A DNA stretch of 64,000 bases from Mucilaginibacter pineti (GTDB taxonomy: Bacteria; Bacteroidota; Bacteroidia; Sphingobacteriales; Sphingobacteriaceae), in the NCBI RefSeq assembly GCF_900101875.1, contig NZ_FNAI01000003.1:310001-374000 (forward strand). The letters run 5' to 3'. Position numbers and translations under genes: made by a program. This document shows positions 25,995 to 34,242 of the stretch, piece by piece (the first letter of the stretch is position 1; every line of letters begins with the position of its first letter). The notes below the pieces were generated by a model. That model was not told the origin of the DNA. It ran no database searches and was given only the letters and a program-made list of their open reading frames with translations.

Positions 25995-27062
25995 TTATTC
26001 TTCAATTTTGGGGTCAAACTCCCCAAGCTCAATTAATTTGTTGACATATTTTTCAGCTAGCTTATTTGATATATTAAGTTCTATTGCGATGGTTTTATGC
26101 TTATTATCGGTCCATGGTTCATTAGAGAGTAATTTTTTTACTTTCGCGAACATTTCATCAGAAAATTTATTCGGCGGATTATTCATTACTGTCCCTGCCT
26201 TAACATCATTTTGCCAATTGGTCAAAGTTCGGCTGAAACCTTCCATATTGTTCAACATATTAGCTTCATTGCTACCATTTTTATGATATCTGATTAATCG
26301 CCTGGCTATACCGGCACAAACACCTATGATGTTGCCATACATCGCATAATTTTTATCACTTAGGTCGTAGATTTTTAAAACTTCGAAACATTTTTTTTGG
26401 AGATCATAAAACGACCGATACAGCCTTAGCAAAGTTGGCCCATTTCCATAACGCGCCATATCTCCCTGAATGTAATGAACGATAAGATAACTTCTGATCA
26501 CGGAACAAAAACCAAGCGTACTTTCTGATAGGTCACGTAATTCTTTGTTCTTAGGCGATTTTGTAGCCCGATCGATTTTTAAGCGCAATTCTGTTAACGA
26601 ATGCTCGAAGCCGTCGATTCTTTCCTGTTGTTGGCTGGTGTAAACAAGTAATAATAAAGCGGATTGTCGTTCAGAGGCAAGTTTAGCAACAAACATGGAA
26701 ACCAGTATCAAGCCTAATAAAACTTCCGAAGCCGCAAAAGTCCTTGCGAAGCCAACGGGCACATACTCTCCATAGCCCAAGGAAGTAAAGGTGACAACAG
26801 AAAAATATACAGCATCACCAAATTTAAGTGAAGCGGGATTACCATTACTAAAAATAACCCCTGCTTGAAGGTAGTATAAAGCAGAACCGAAAATTAATAG
26901 TAATATCAATACTACTATCAACCAAAACGGCGTTCGCTCAATCAATTTGCCGAAGCCTGTGATCAATTTTGCTTTTTCTTTAACAGGTCGCTGCTTTTTC
27001 GTAGGTGATTTTTTCAACTTATTTAAATGCACCTCGTAGCCGAATATATTGAATTTTGTCAT
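25995..27062 (-). CDS. Two-transmembrane ion channel with long cytoplasmic tail
   Basis: 355 aa. A basic N-terminus is followed by TM1 (about 46-64, FWLIVVLILLLIFGSALYY), a pore loop with the potassium filter-like TSLGYGEY at 93-100, and TM2 (about 110-126). The tail of about 225 residues has no nucleotide-binding (RCK) motif that I can see and ends in a small helical, possibly winged-helix region. It lies inside the repair cassette, between imuB and dnaE2, on the same strand. Whether it is functionally tied to DNA damage or a passenger is unknown. Confidence 0.8.
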   Translation of the reverse strand: MTKFNIFGYEVHLNKLKKSPTKKQRPVKEKAKLITGFGKLIERTPFWLIVVLILLLIFGSALYYLQAGVIFSNGNPASLKFGDAVYFSVVTFTSLGYGEYVPVGFARTFAASEVLLGLILVSMFVAKLASERQSALLLLVYTSQQQERIDGFEHSLTELRLKIDRATKSPKNKELRDLSESTLGFCSVIRSYLIVHYIQGDMARYGNGPTLLRLYRSFYDLQKKCFEVLKIYDLSDKNYAMYGNIIGVCAGIARRLIRYHKNGSNEANMLNNMEGFSRTLTNWQNDVKAGTVMNNPPNKFSDEMFAKVKKLLSNEPWTDNKHKTIAIELNISNKLAEKYVNKLIELGEFDPKIEE

Positions 27063-27178
27063 GAAGGTTTGATCAATAGTCTAATTGTTGGATCTCAAAG
27101 TTACTGAACGTAAGCATCAAAATCAGAGTAATTCTTAGGAAAATTACTTAATAGAATGTAAAAAATGAATGCCTTATA

Positions 27179-28675
27179 CTAAGCGAAATAACCATGTAAA
27201 TACCACCGCGCGTCCCCGCCATCGTAATGCCCTGAACGAAATACCCAATAACGCTGCCCCTCGCTGTCCTCCACCACAAAATAATCCCGGTGTTCCCCGC
27301 CGTCTCGCCACCATTCCCGCCCGATGCGTTCCGGGCCATCCGCTTTAATAATGCTATGCCGTTTGCCTTTATAAATAAATGTTTTAGGCGGGTTATCCGG
27401 TACCAAAGCCATCACTTCAATAGCTTCAGGGTTATTTAGCAAACGGATAGGCCGCATTTGCTCCGGCCATGCGGTCTGTGGTTCTTCGGTTAGCGAAACG
27501 GCTATTTTTACCGAGCGTTCGGGCCAGTAATGTTCGGCAGGTAAATAGCGCTGGATGGCTTCGGCACCAACTTTTCCAGCTACACGATCCAATAATTCAG
27601 CCAGCGCGGTATCGGCTAAGCCCCGGTCGAGCGCCCAAATCTGTTCCTGCACCGTTTCCATATCTTCTACTTTGGCGGCTTCCAGGACAAATAGTTCGAT
27701 ACCCAAAGCCGGTTCGATCTTGGCGACCTGTAATTCAAATAGTTTGAACAGGTGCGATACACTATGCGAACCCCGGTTAGTGGTAATGCTTGCCTGTACG
27801 GTACGGCCATCAATGCGGATACATTTGAGTATAGCTTTACGCAAGCCTTTGCCTTCGGCCTGTAAGCGTAAACAAAGCGCGGAAAGTAAGTTTTCAATAG
27901 CGATCTCAATCGCCACTTTAGTACGTACCGGCTCCAGGCAAGGCAGGCGCTCCACATAAGGCACAGGTGGTACAATAGGCGTTAAAACTTCATTAATCTT
28001 GCCTAAGGCCTGGTCCAGCCGTGTCAATAAAGTCGTGCCAAATCGCCGCCGTAAAGTTGGTGCGGGCATAGATAGCAATGGCCCAATGGTTCGAAACCCC
28101 AACTTTTGCAGCCGTTCCAATATTTCAGGCTCCAACCTTAAAGCGGCCGGAGGTAAACTTGCTATGGCTTGTGACTGTTTTCCGATGGCAACAATAGGGG
28201 AAATTTTGGCAAACCTGGACACGGCCCAAGCCGCGCCGGGTGTGTCAGCAATTGCTGCCCTGGCGTCAAAACCGGCATTACGCAACTTTAACACAATTTC
28301 TTTGAGGTAGCCGCGCTCATCCGTCCATAAATGTGCGCAGCCGGAAATATCCAGGATTAAGCCATTAGGCAGGTCAATAGCAACAATGGGTGTATACCTC
28401 AGACACCATAGGCCCAATAAGCGTAATAGTTTCGCTGCTTTGCCTGGTGTATCATCAATAGCGACGAGTTCAGGAACTGCCGCCCGCGCATCGGCAGCCG
28501 CCATACCCGTAAAAGCACCCTGTTGCTCTGCCAATCGGCTGGAAGCGGTAATCACGATACGGTTCTTCACCGGCATCACCAATACAAATGGCAGCTCTTT
28601 CAATTGCGGCCGGCGGAGCGCCAAACCGTCCGTCAGCAAATGCCGGAACCAGATCGCCATAAATCGCTTTTGCAT
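27179..28675 (-). CDS. imuB: ImuB, catalytically inactive Y-family polymerase homologue
   Basis: 498 aa. It has the Y-family polymerase layout with a small C-terminal region. Where active enzymes have the metal-binding Asp (FDMDAFF-type), the sequence reads MAIWFRHL, and the second site reads LDISGCAHLW instead of the S-x-DE motif, so both acidic positions are lost, as known for ImuB. ImuB bridges DnaE2, ImuA and the sliding clamp. It follows imuA by 3 bases, on the same strand. Confidence 0.9.
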   Translation of the reverse strand: MQKRFMAIWFRHLLTDGLALRRPQLKELPFVLVMPVKNRIVITASSRLAEQQGAFTGMAAADARAAVPELVAIDDTPGKAAKLLRLLGLWCLRYTPIVAIDLPNGLILDISGCAHLWTDERGYLKEIVLKLRNAGFDARAAIADTPGAAWAVSRFAKISPIVAIGKQSQAIASLPPAALRLEPEILERLQKLGFRTIGPLLSMPAPTLRRRFGTTLLTRLDQALGKINEVLTPIVPPVPYVERLPCLEPVRTKVAIEIAIENLLSALCLRLQAEGKGLRKAILKCIRIDGRTVQASITTNRGSHSVSHLFKLFELQVAKIEPALGIELFVLEAAKVEDMETVQEQIWALDRGLADTALAELLDRVAGKVGAEAIQRYLPAEHYWPERSVKIAVSLTEEPQTAWPEQMRPIRLLNNPEAIEVMALVPDNPPKTFIYKGKRHSIIKADGPERIGREWWRDGGEHRDYFVVEDSEGQRYWVFRSGHYDGGDARWYLHGYFA

Positions 28676-28678
28676 TGC

Positions 28679-29401
28679 TCACCCTACCTGCCTTTCTTCT
28701 ATCATGACCGTTTCTTCCACTATCACAAAATGATCTTGCTGCCACTCCAACACCCAGGTACCTGTTTGCCCGTTACGCACTTTTAATAACTCAACCTGCC
28801 AGCGCAGGAAACCCAAACCAGGCAGGCCGTTCAAATCGGCACTGGGCAATGATCTGATTTGCCAGCGCGCCGCGCAAGCTGTTGAGTTTAATTGGGTATC
28901 GTTCCGCAAAACAAAACCGGTAACCCGGCTTTGTTCTACCGCTAACTGCAAACGCCGGGATTGTTTAAAATCCAATTCACCCACTTCGCAAATTACTGCC
29001 GTCAGGCCCACACATTTCAGGGCTTCTTCCATGACCCACAAGGCGTCCTTATCTTTAGTTAAACTGATAAAAATAACCTTATGCGGTAGTACGCCAAAGA
29101 CGGTTAGTGCCGGTGCAAACAATCTACGTGACCTTCCGATCCAAACGCCTACGCCGCCTTGCTTCAATAGTGTCGAAAGTATCCCGGTCACAAAACCACC
29201 GCCTGCCGCCGCCTGTTCCGCAGAACCGCAAACCAATTCATGCACCGCCGCTACTGGGAAAACCCCATTTGGAAATGCCGCTTCAATCGACCCCAAACCT
29301 AAGGTATTACGCGCATCGCTGGCCGGTGGCCTATAGCCTTCCCATTGCAAAATATCCTTTTGCAACCGCTCGATCAGTTCTCTTTTCGCTTCAGCCATCA
29401 T
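28679..29401 (-). CDS. imuA: ImuA, RecA-like mutasome component
   Basis: 240 aa. The protein resembles the SulA/RecA-like ImuA family of Bacteroidota: LGLGSIEAAFPNGVFPVAAVHEL near residues 31-53, GGVGVWIGRSRRLFAPAL, then FGVLPHKVIFISLTKDKDALWVMEE. It lacks an obvious Walker A. It begins the repair cassette, is followed at once by imuB, and its promoter region faces the divergent helix-hairpin-helix gene. ImuA is needed for mutagenic lesion bypass together with ImuB and DnaE2. Confidence 0.88.
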   Translation of the reverse strand: MMAEAKRELIERLQKDILQWEGYRPPASDARNTLGLGSIEAAFPNGVFPVAAVHELVCGSAEQAAAGGGFVTGILSTLLKQGGVGVWIGRSRRLFAPALTVFGVLPHKVIFISLTKDKDALWVMEEALKCVGLTAVICEVGELDFKQSRRLQLAVEQSRVTGFVLRNDTQLNSTACAARWQIRSLPSADLNGLPGLGFLRWQVELLKVRNGQTGTWVLEWQQDHFVIVEETVMIEERQVG

Positions 29402-29424
29402 ATTAAATTCGGGATTGTAAAGTT

Positions 29425-29443
29425 ATACTAATATTTTTAGCAT
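29425..29443. promoter_or_regulatory. Palindromic operator in the imuA / Cdd1-like divergent promoter
   Basis: ATACTAATATTTTTAGCAT matches the dnaE2 operator core TTACTAATATTTTTAGTAA at 17 of 19 positions. It is 24 bases from the imuA ATG and 45 bases from the divergent gene at 29489, so it could control both. Confidence 0.55.
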
Positions 29444-29488
29444 TTTATAGAAATAATTACAAAATATTTCCCACTTTTGTTTTTAATC

Positions 29489-29962
29489 ATGAAAAAGACC
29501 ATTAACTATCGCTTGACCGAGACTGAAAAGCAAAGCTTAAAAGCAAGAAAGATCAGTCATAAACTATTGCAGGATTACGCACCGGACGAGATCGCAACGG
29601 TGTTAAATGCATCGCCACAACGCGCTAAGGAATTGCAGGCTTTGGCTGAATTTCAAAGTATTCCTTCACTCGGTATCAATTTTGCCGAGGAATTGATCGG
29701 GCAGGGTTATTATTCACTGGAACAATTAAAAGGCAAGTCAGCGGTAGAACTGTTTGACGCTTTTGAGCGGCATTGCGGGGCCTGGGCCGATCCATGTGTG
29801 GAAGATTCTTACCGTTTATTGGTGCATTATATTGCGCATAAGGACGAAAGTAAACGCTGGTGGGATTTTACGGCGGAACGGAAAGCCTATCGCAAGGAAT
29901 TTGGTTTCCCGGCTGACCGGCCGGTCAAACCCTGGCACGAGTTACCCCAATATCAAAAATGA
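29489..29962 (+). CDS. Cdd1-like helix-hairpin-helix protein
   Basis: 157 aa from the ATG at 29489 (MKKTINYRLTE). The middle part with FQSIPSLGINFAEELIGQGY and SLEQLKGKSAVELFDAFERH is a helix-hairpin-helix region of the Cdd1 / 'pathogenicity locus' family, followed by PCVEDSYRLLVHYIAH. HhH modules bind DNA without sequence specificity. It is divergent from imuA across a shared operator, so a role in DNA repair is plausible by context. Confidence 0.8.
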   Translation: MKKTINYRLTETEKQSLKARKISHKLLQDYAPDEIATVLNASPQRAKELQALAEFQSIPSLGINFAEELIGQGYYSLEQLKGKSAVELFDAFERHCGAWADPCVEDSYRLLVHYIAHKDESKRWWDFTAERKAYRKEFGFPADRPVKPWHELPQYQK

Positions 29963-30077
29963 TGCGCAGTTGAGTTTTTTCGCTGAAGCGGTTCAGAGCA
30001 GGGGATTATCGAAAGAATTATTCCTGATGCTTTAAAGGATGTTCATTCGTTGAAAGATATTTTGACAAATTAGGCAC
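29963..30077 (+). other. Unassigned scrap, possibly a frameshifted gene end
   Basis: Two overlapping frames look like pieces of one protein end: NDAQLSFFAEAV in one, then GIIERIIPDALKDVHSL and a TAG at 30071-30073 in another. I cannot identify the family. It may be the right edge of the mobile element. Confidence 0.3.
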
Positions 30078-30600
30078 TCAAAGCACATCATCATTATTTA
30101 TACCCTTTTTCCTGGAAACTTTTTCGGTAAGTTTCCCAAAATTCCAAATAATACCCAACCTTAAATTCCTAGCCTGAAATGAGTTTAAATTTTCAGAATG
30201 AAAGTTGGGATCACTTTGTACCGTTTTTACCGTTACATAGTTTGAAAAAAACCGGGCCGCGGCTATTGTTAGAACCAGTTTGTCTTTAAAAAACTTATAC
30301 GAGGGCGTAATATTATAAAACCATTGACTCGATGTATAACCCTGTAGGCCAATGGGCGGTTTGAAATTTCCAAAGAAGGTAGAAATAGTAAACTTTTTAT
30401 TTACTTGCAGGGTATTTGAGATACCGAATGAACCCGACAGGCCGTTATTTTGCAACATAGTATTTGAAATATTTTGCAAGTTCGTATACTGTAAATTGGA
30501 ATTCATAACCAGGTTCCAGGCTTTACTCATGCTGATAGTGATGTTCCCATTTAAACTTAATTGTGCTTCTCTGCTCCGGTTTTTTGCTAACGACCAGCAA
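30078..30600 (-). pseudogene. Outer-membrane beta-barrel protein (OMP_b-brl_3), C-terminal remnant
   Basis: About 165 residues on the minus strand of alternating barrel strands (SLNGNITISMSKAWNLVMNS, NITPSYKFFKDKLVLTIA) ending in NFGKLTEKVSRKKGINNDD, the characteristic end of TonB-receptor-like family PF14905 in Sphingobacteriaceae. These proteins normally have 700-900 residues with a signal peptide; the first three quarters are missing. Similarity ends between 30575 and 30600, exactly where another gene remnant begins, so this is one side of a deletion or insertion junction. Confidence 0.8.
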
Positions 30601-30870
30601 AATACCATCAATGTTGCGCTTAACTGCGACCAGGAATGGGGCGTGGAGTTTGCCGCATCTGTATTATTGTATATGGCTAATAATCCTTATGTATATAATC
30701 GCGCTTTCTTCCATAAATACATTAGCCTCATCCCGGCCTCCATTATTCATCAGCTTGAAAAAATAGCGCCCGGAGATGCCAACCTGCAAAATGCTTGGGA
30801 GAAGAGCAAGCATCATCTTATCAAATTACTGGGCTTAAAGCAACAAACGCTTAAAGCATTTAACGCATAA
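30601..30870 (+). pseudogene. DUF5691-like protein, C-terminal remnant
   Basis: About 90 residues in frame up to the stop at 30870: the stretch WGVEFAASVLLYMANNPYVY, then FHKYISLIPASIIHQLEKI and a basic tail. No start codon or upstream part exists; the frame runs into the antisense of the barrel-gene remnant. In related genomes a SWIM zinc-finger gene and a DUF5691 gene usually precede the MoxR/DUF5682/VWA genes that follow here, which is why I assign it to that family (from memory of synteny). The residual piece is probably not functional. Confidence 0.6.
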
Positions 30871-30881
30871 AATACCTTAAC

Positions 30882-31958
30882 ATGTCACAGCTATTACGTC
30901 AGCATGCAGAGCAATTATTTGCACACGAACTGGAAGAACTAAAGAAACAGGATAATGACAAACGTCCGGCCAATTGGGTACTTTCGCCGCAATCGGTAGT
31001 TACTTACCTGGTGGGCGGCAAACTTAAAAACGGGTTTGAGGTATCCCCTAAATACATTGGCAACCGCCGCCTTATCGAAATAGCTGTGGCAACGCTCACT
31101 ACCGATCGTGCTTTGCTGTTATATGGTTTACCGGGAACCGCTAAAAGTTGGGTAAGCGAACACCTGGCGGCCGGCGTAAGCGGAGATTCTACGTTGATCA
31201 TCCAGGGAACAGCGGGTACCAGCGAGGAATCGGTGCGGTATGGCTGGAATTATGCACGGCTGATAGCAGAGGGGCCTTCGGCAGGCGCGTTGGTAGAAAC
31301 CCCGGTTATGCGGGCCATGAAGCATGGCAAGATTGTAAGACTGGAAGAATTGACACGTATCGGCGCTGATGTGCAAGACACGCTAATCACTATCCTATCT
31401 GAAAAAACATTGCCGGTACCCGAACTAAATATCGAAGTGCAGGCCATCAAAGGATTTAACATCATAGCCACGGCCAATAACCGCGATAAGGGCGTAAATG
31501 AATTATCCAGCGCTTTAAAACGCCGTTTTAACACGGTGATATTGCCTTTACCCGAATCTATTGAGGAGGAGATAGACATCGTACGCCGCCGGGTAGAAAG
31601 TTTCGAAAAGGTGATGGAACTCCCGGCCGAACCACCGGCATTACAGGAGATCCGGCGTATCGTGACCATCTTCCGTGAACTGCGCAGTGGGGTAACTTTG
31701 GATGGCAAAACCAAGATCAAAATTCCTACAGGTACACTAAGCACCGCCGAAGCTATTTCGGTTGTGAACAGTGGTTTATCCATGGCCGCTTACTTTGGCG
31801 ATGGGACTTTGAAAGCAGCAGACCTTGCAGCCAGTATCATCGGTTCGGTGATCAAGGACCCGGTACAGGATAAGCTGGTGTGGCAGGAATATCTGGAAAC
31901 AGTTGTTAAGCCCAGGAATGACTGGAGCGATATTTACCGTGCCTGCCGCGACTTATAA
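30882..31958 (+). CDS. MoxR-type AAA+ ATPase
   Basis: 358 aa. Walker A GLPGTAKS at residues 82-89, Walker B KIVRLEEL near 150, sensor-1 ATANNRDKG near 200, and the arginine-finger region SALKRRFNTV. MoxR ATPases work with VWA-domain partners as chaperone-like assembly or remodelling machines. Here a DUF5682 gene and a VWA gene follow with gaps of 16 bases and an overlap, so the three are one operon. It begins 11 bases after the DUF5691-like remnant, so its original upstream promoter may be gone. Confidence 0.9.
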   Translation: MSQLLRQHAEQLFAHELEELKKQDNDKRPANWVLSPQSVVTYLVGGKLKNGFEVSPKYIGNRRLIEIAVATLTTDRALLLYGLPGTAKSWVSEHLAAGVSGDSTLIIQGTAGTSEESVRYGWNYARLIAEGPSAGALVETPVMRAMKHGKIVRLEELTRIGADVQDTLITILSEKTLPVPELNIEVQAIKGFNIIATANNRDKGVNELSSALKRRFNTVILPLPESIEEEIDIVRRRVESFEKVMELPAEPPALQEIRRIVTIFRELRSGVTLDGKTKIKIPTGTLSTAEAISVVNSGLSMAAYFGDGTLKAADLAASIIGSVIKDPVQDKLVWQEYLETVVKPRNDWSDIYRACRDL

Positions 31959-31974
31959 TATTTAGTAATTACCA

Positions 31975-34242
31975 ATGGGTATCAATATATTAGGTATACG
32001 TCACCACGGCCCCGGCTCGGCAAGAAATGTACAAGCATTCCTGGAATCGGTTAGGCCGGATATTGTTCTGGTGGAAGGTCCGCCGGAGGCCGATGGCATG
32101 CTGCAATGGGTAGGTAATGAAGGTTTAAAACCTCCCGTTGCTTTACTTTGTTATCAGCCGGATGATCCGCAAAGATCGGTGTTTTATCCCTTTGCAGATT
32201 TTTCGCCCGAGTGGCAGGCTATCCTGTATGCCCGCAAGCAAAATATTCATGTGCGTTTTATGGATCTGCCAGCTGGCAACCAAATGCTCATAGAGAAAGA
32301 ACAGCGTGAACTAAAAGAAGAAGATATTCCGGTTAATCCCGACACGATAAATCTGGAAGCACAGTCTTATGAAGGATCGTATAAAAGACCTATCAGCTAT
32401 CTTTCTGACGCTGCAGGTTTTGCCGATGATGAAAAATGGTGGGAACACACCTTTGAATATCGGCTGAATAATGACGAGGTATTTGATGCGGTAGCCGAAG
32501 CCATGCAGGCGCTGCGTGAAAGCTTGCCGCAAAAGGATAAAAAGCTGGAACAATTGCGCGAGGCCTATATGCGCCGCTCCATCCGGCAGGCCAAAAAAGA
32601 GATGTTCCATACCATAGCGGTGATCTGCGGTGCGTGGCATGTACCTGCCCTGCAAAATAAGGCGTCGCAAAAAGATGATAATGAATTACTTAAAGGCCTG
32701 CCCAAAGTAAAAACCGAATGCACCTGGATCCCATGGACATTTAACCGCTTAAGTTTTTACAGCGGGTATGGCGCCGGTATCAATTCACCGGGATGGTATA
32801 ACCATGTATGGAACCATCCGCAGGATGATGGCACCTTGTGGATGGCCCATGTGGCTCAATTGTTCCGCAAGCAGCAAATGGATACTTCGGTCGCGCATAT
32901 TATAGAGGCGGTGCGTTTGGCCGGATCATTGGCTTCGTTACGTGGCCTGCCTAAGGTGGGATTAGAAGAATTGAATGAAGCAACGTTGAGCGTATTATGC
33001 AACGGAGAGAGTATCCTGCTGAAACTGGTACATGACGAGTTAATCGTTGGGCACCAAATAGGCGAGGTGCCTTTAGAAATACCAAAACCTCCGCTGCAGC
33101 TGGATATTGAAAAACTACAAAAAAGACTAAGGCTACCCGCCACTGCCGATTTTAAAGATTACACGCTTGATTTGCGCAAAGATACGGACCTGGAACGGAG
33201 CGTTTTCCTGCACCGGATTACCCTACTGGGTATTCCATGGGGCCGGCAGCAATATGTTGCCGGTAAGGGAACTTTTAAAGAGCAATGGCGCCTGCAATGG
33301 GACCCGGGCTATGCTGTTGAAATTATTGAGCGTGGTAATTTAGGGAATACGGTTTTAGAGGCTGCGGTTAATAGCGTATTAAACCAGGCTAAGGTTGCAA
33401 CAGACCTGAAGCTGATCAGCGACTTGCTGGAGAAAAGCATCCCGGCTGAACTGCCCGAAGCGATACAGGTGCTTATCAATCACCTAAACAATTTAGCAGC
33501 CGCTTCTGCAGATGTTATTGAGTTGATGGAGGTGGTGCCTGGATTAATCACTGTGGCCCGCTACGGCAATGTGCGTAAAACAGATGCCACGGTGGTATTA
33601 AACATTATCAGCAGCATCATTACCCGTATCTGCATCAGTTTGCCCAATGCCTGTGTAGCTATTGATGATGATGCCGCTCAGCAATTGCTTGGCCTGTTCT
33701 ATAAACTGAACGACGGTATTAATCTATTGCAGGAACCCGAAACAACATCAGGCTGGCAGCAAACCTTGCAGGTAATTGCGGGGAATAAAAATACATCGCC
33801 GGTAATAAGTGGTTACAGTACACGCTTGTTAAACGATAGTAAGTTGCTAACAGGCGATCAATTGATGCAATACTTTGGCTATGCGATGTCGGCAGCAACC
33901 GCGCCAGTTATATCGGCAGCCTGGCTGGAAGGATTTTTAAAAGGCAGCGGCACTTTATTATTGCTTGACCAGGACTTGTGGCAGGTAATTGATAACTGGG
34001 TTTCAGGTTTAACTGACGATACGTTTATGCAGGTGCTGCCATTACTGCGCCGTACATTTGCCAATTTTTCAAGCCCGGAACGCAGGAAGTTAGGAGAAAA
34101 AGTGCGTACCGGAGGGGCTTCCGGGCAACAGCACACTACGGTAATTGCAAATTTTGATAACGAACGGGGTAAAAAAGGACTCCCGGTAATGATGAAGCTA
34201 TTAGGTTTAAACAAGTATCAAATTGATCCAAATGGAAATTGA
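31975..34242 (+). CDS. DUF5682 family protein
   Basis: 755 aa. The N-terminus GIRHHGPGSARNVQAFL, then IVLVEGPPEADGM and later MFHTIAVICGAWHVPAL resemble the H-x-G / E-G-P / H pattern of TraB/ChaN/EreA-like putative metal-dependent hydrolases, a relation I propose with low confidence. The rest is helical and unassigned. It sits between the MoxR ATPase and the VWA gene, overlapping the latter by 11 bases, as in the conserved set seen in many phyla. It may be the client or effector of the ATPase-VWA pair. Confidence 0.85.
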   Translation: MGINILGIRHHGPGSARNVQAFLESVRPDIVLVEGPPEADGMLQWVGNEGLKPPVALLCYQPDDPQRSVFYPFADFSPEWQAILYARKQNIHVRFMDLPAGNQMLIEKEQRELKEEDIPVNPDTINLEAQSYEGSYKRPISYLSDAAGFADDEKWWEHTFEYRLNNDEVFDAVAEAMQALRESLPQKDKKLEQLREAYMRRSIRQAKKEMFHTIAVICGAWHVPALQNKASQKDDNELLKGLPKVKTECTWIPWTFNRLSFYSGYGAGINSPGWYNHVWNHPQDDGTLWMAHVAQLFRKQQMDTSVAHIIEAVRLAGSLASLRGLPKVGLEELNEATLSVLCNGESILLKLVHDELIVGHQIGEVPLEIPKPPLQLDIEKLQKRLRLPATADFKDYTLDLRKDTDLERSVFLHRITLLGIPWGRQQYVAGKGTFKEQWRLQWDPGYAVEIIERGNLGNTVLEAAVNSVLNQAKVATDLKLISDLLEKSIPAELPEAIQVLINHLNNLAAASADVIELMEVVPGLITVARYGNVRKTDATVVLNIISSIITRICISLPNACVAIDDDAAQQLLGLFYKLNDGINLLQEPETTSGWQQTLQVIAGNKNTSPVISGYSTRLLNDSKLLTGDQLMQYFGYAMSAATAPVISAAWLEGFLKGSGTLLLLDQDLWQVIDNWVSGLTDDTFMQVLPLLRRTFANFSSPERRKLGEKVRTGGASGQQHTTVIANFDNERGKKGLPVMMKLLGLNKYQIDPNGN

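Noticed and set aside
30352..30600. Open frame on the + strand leading into the DUF5691-like remnant
   Set aside because: This part is antisense to the clear outer-membrane barrel remnant; only the portion after about 30600 has protein-like similarity.
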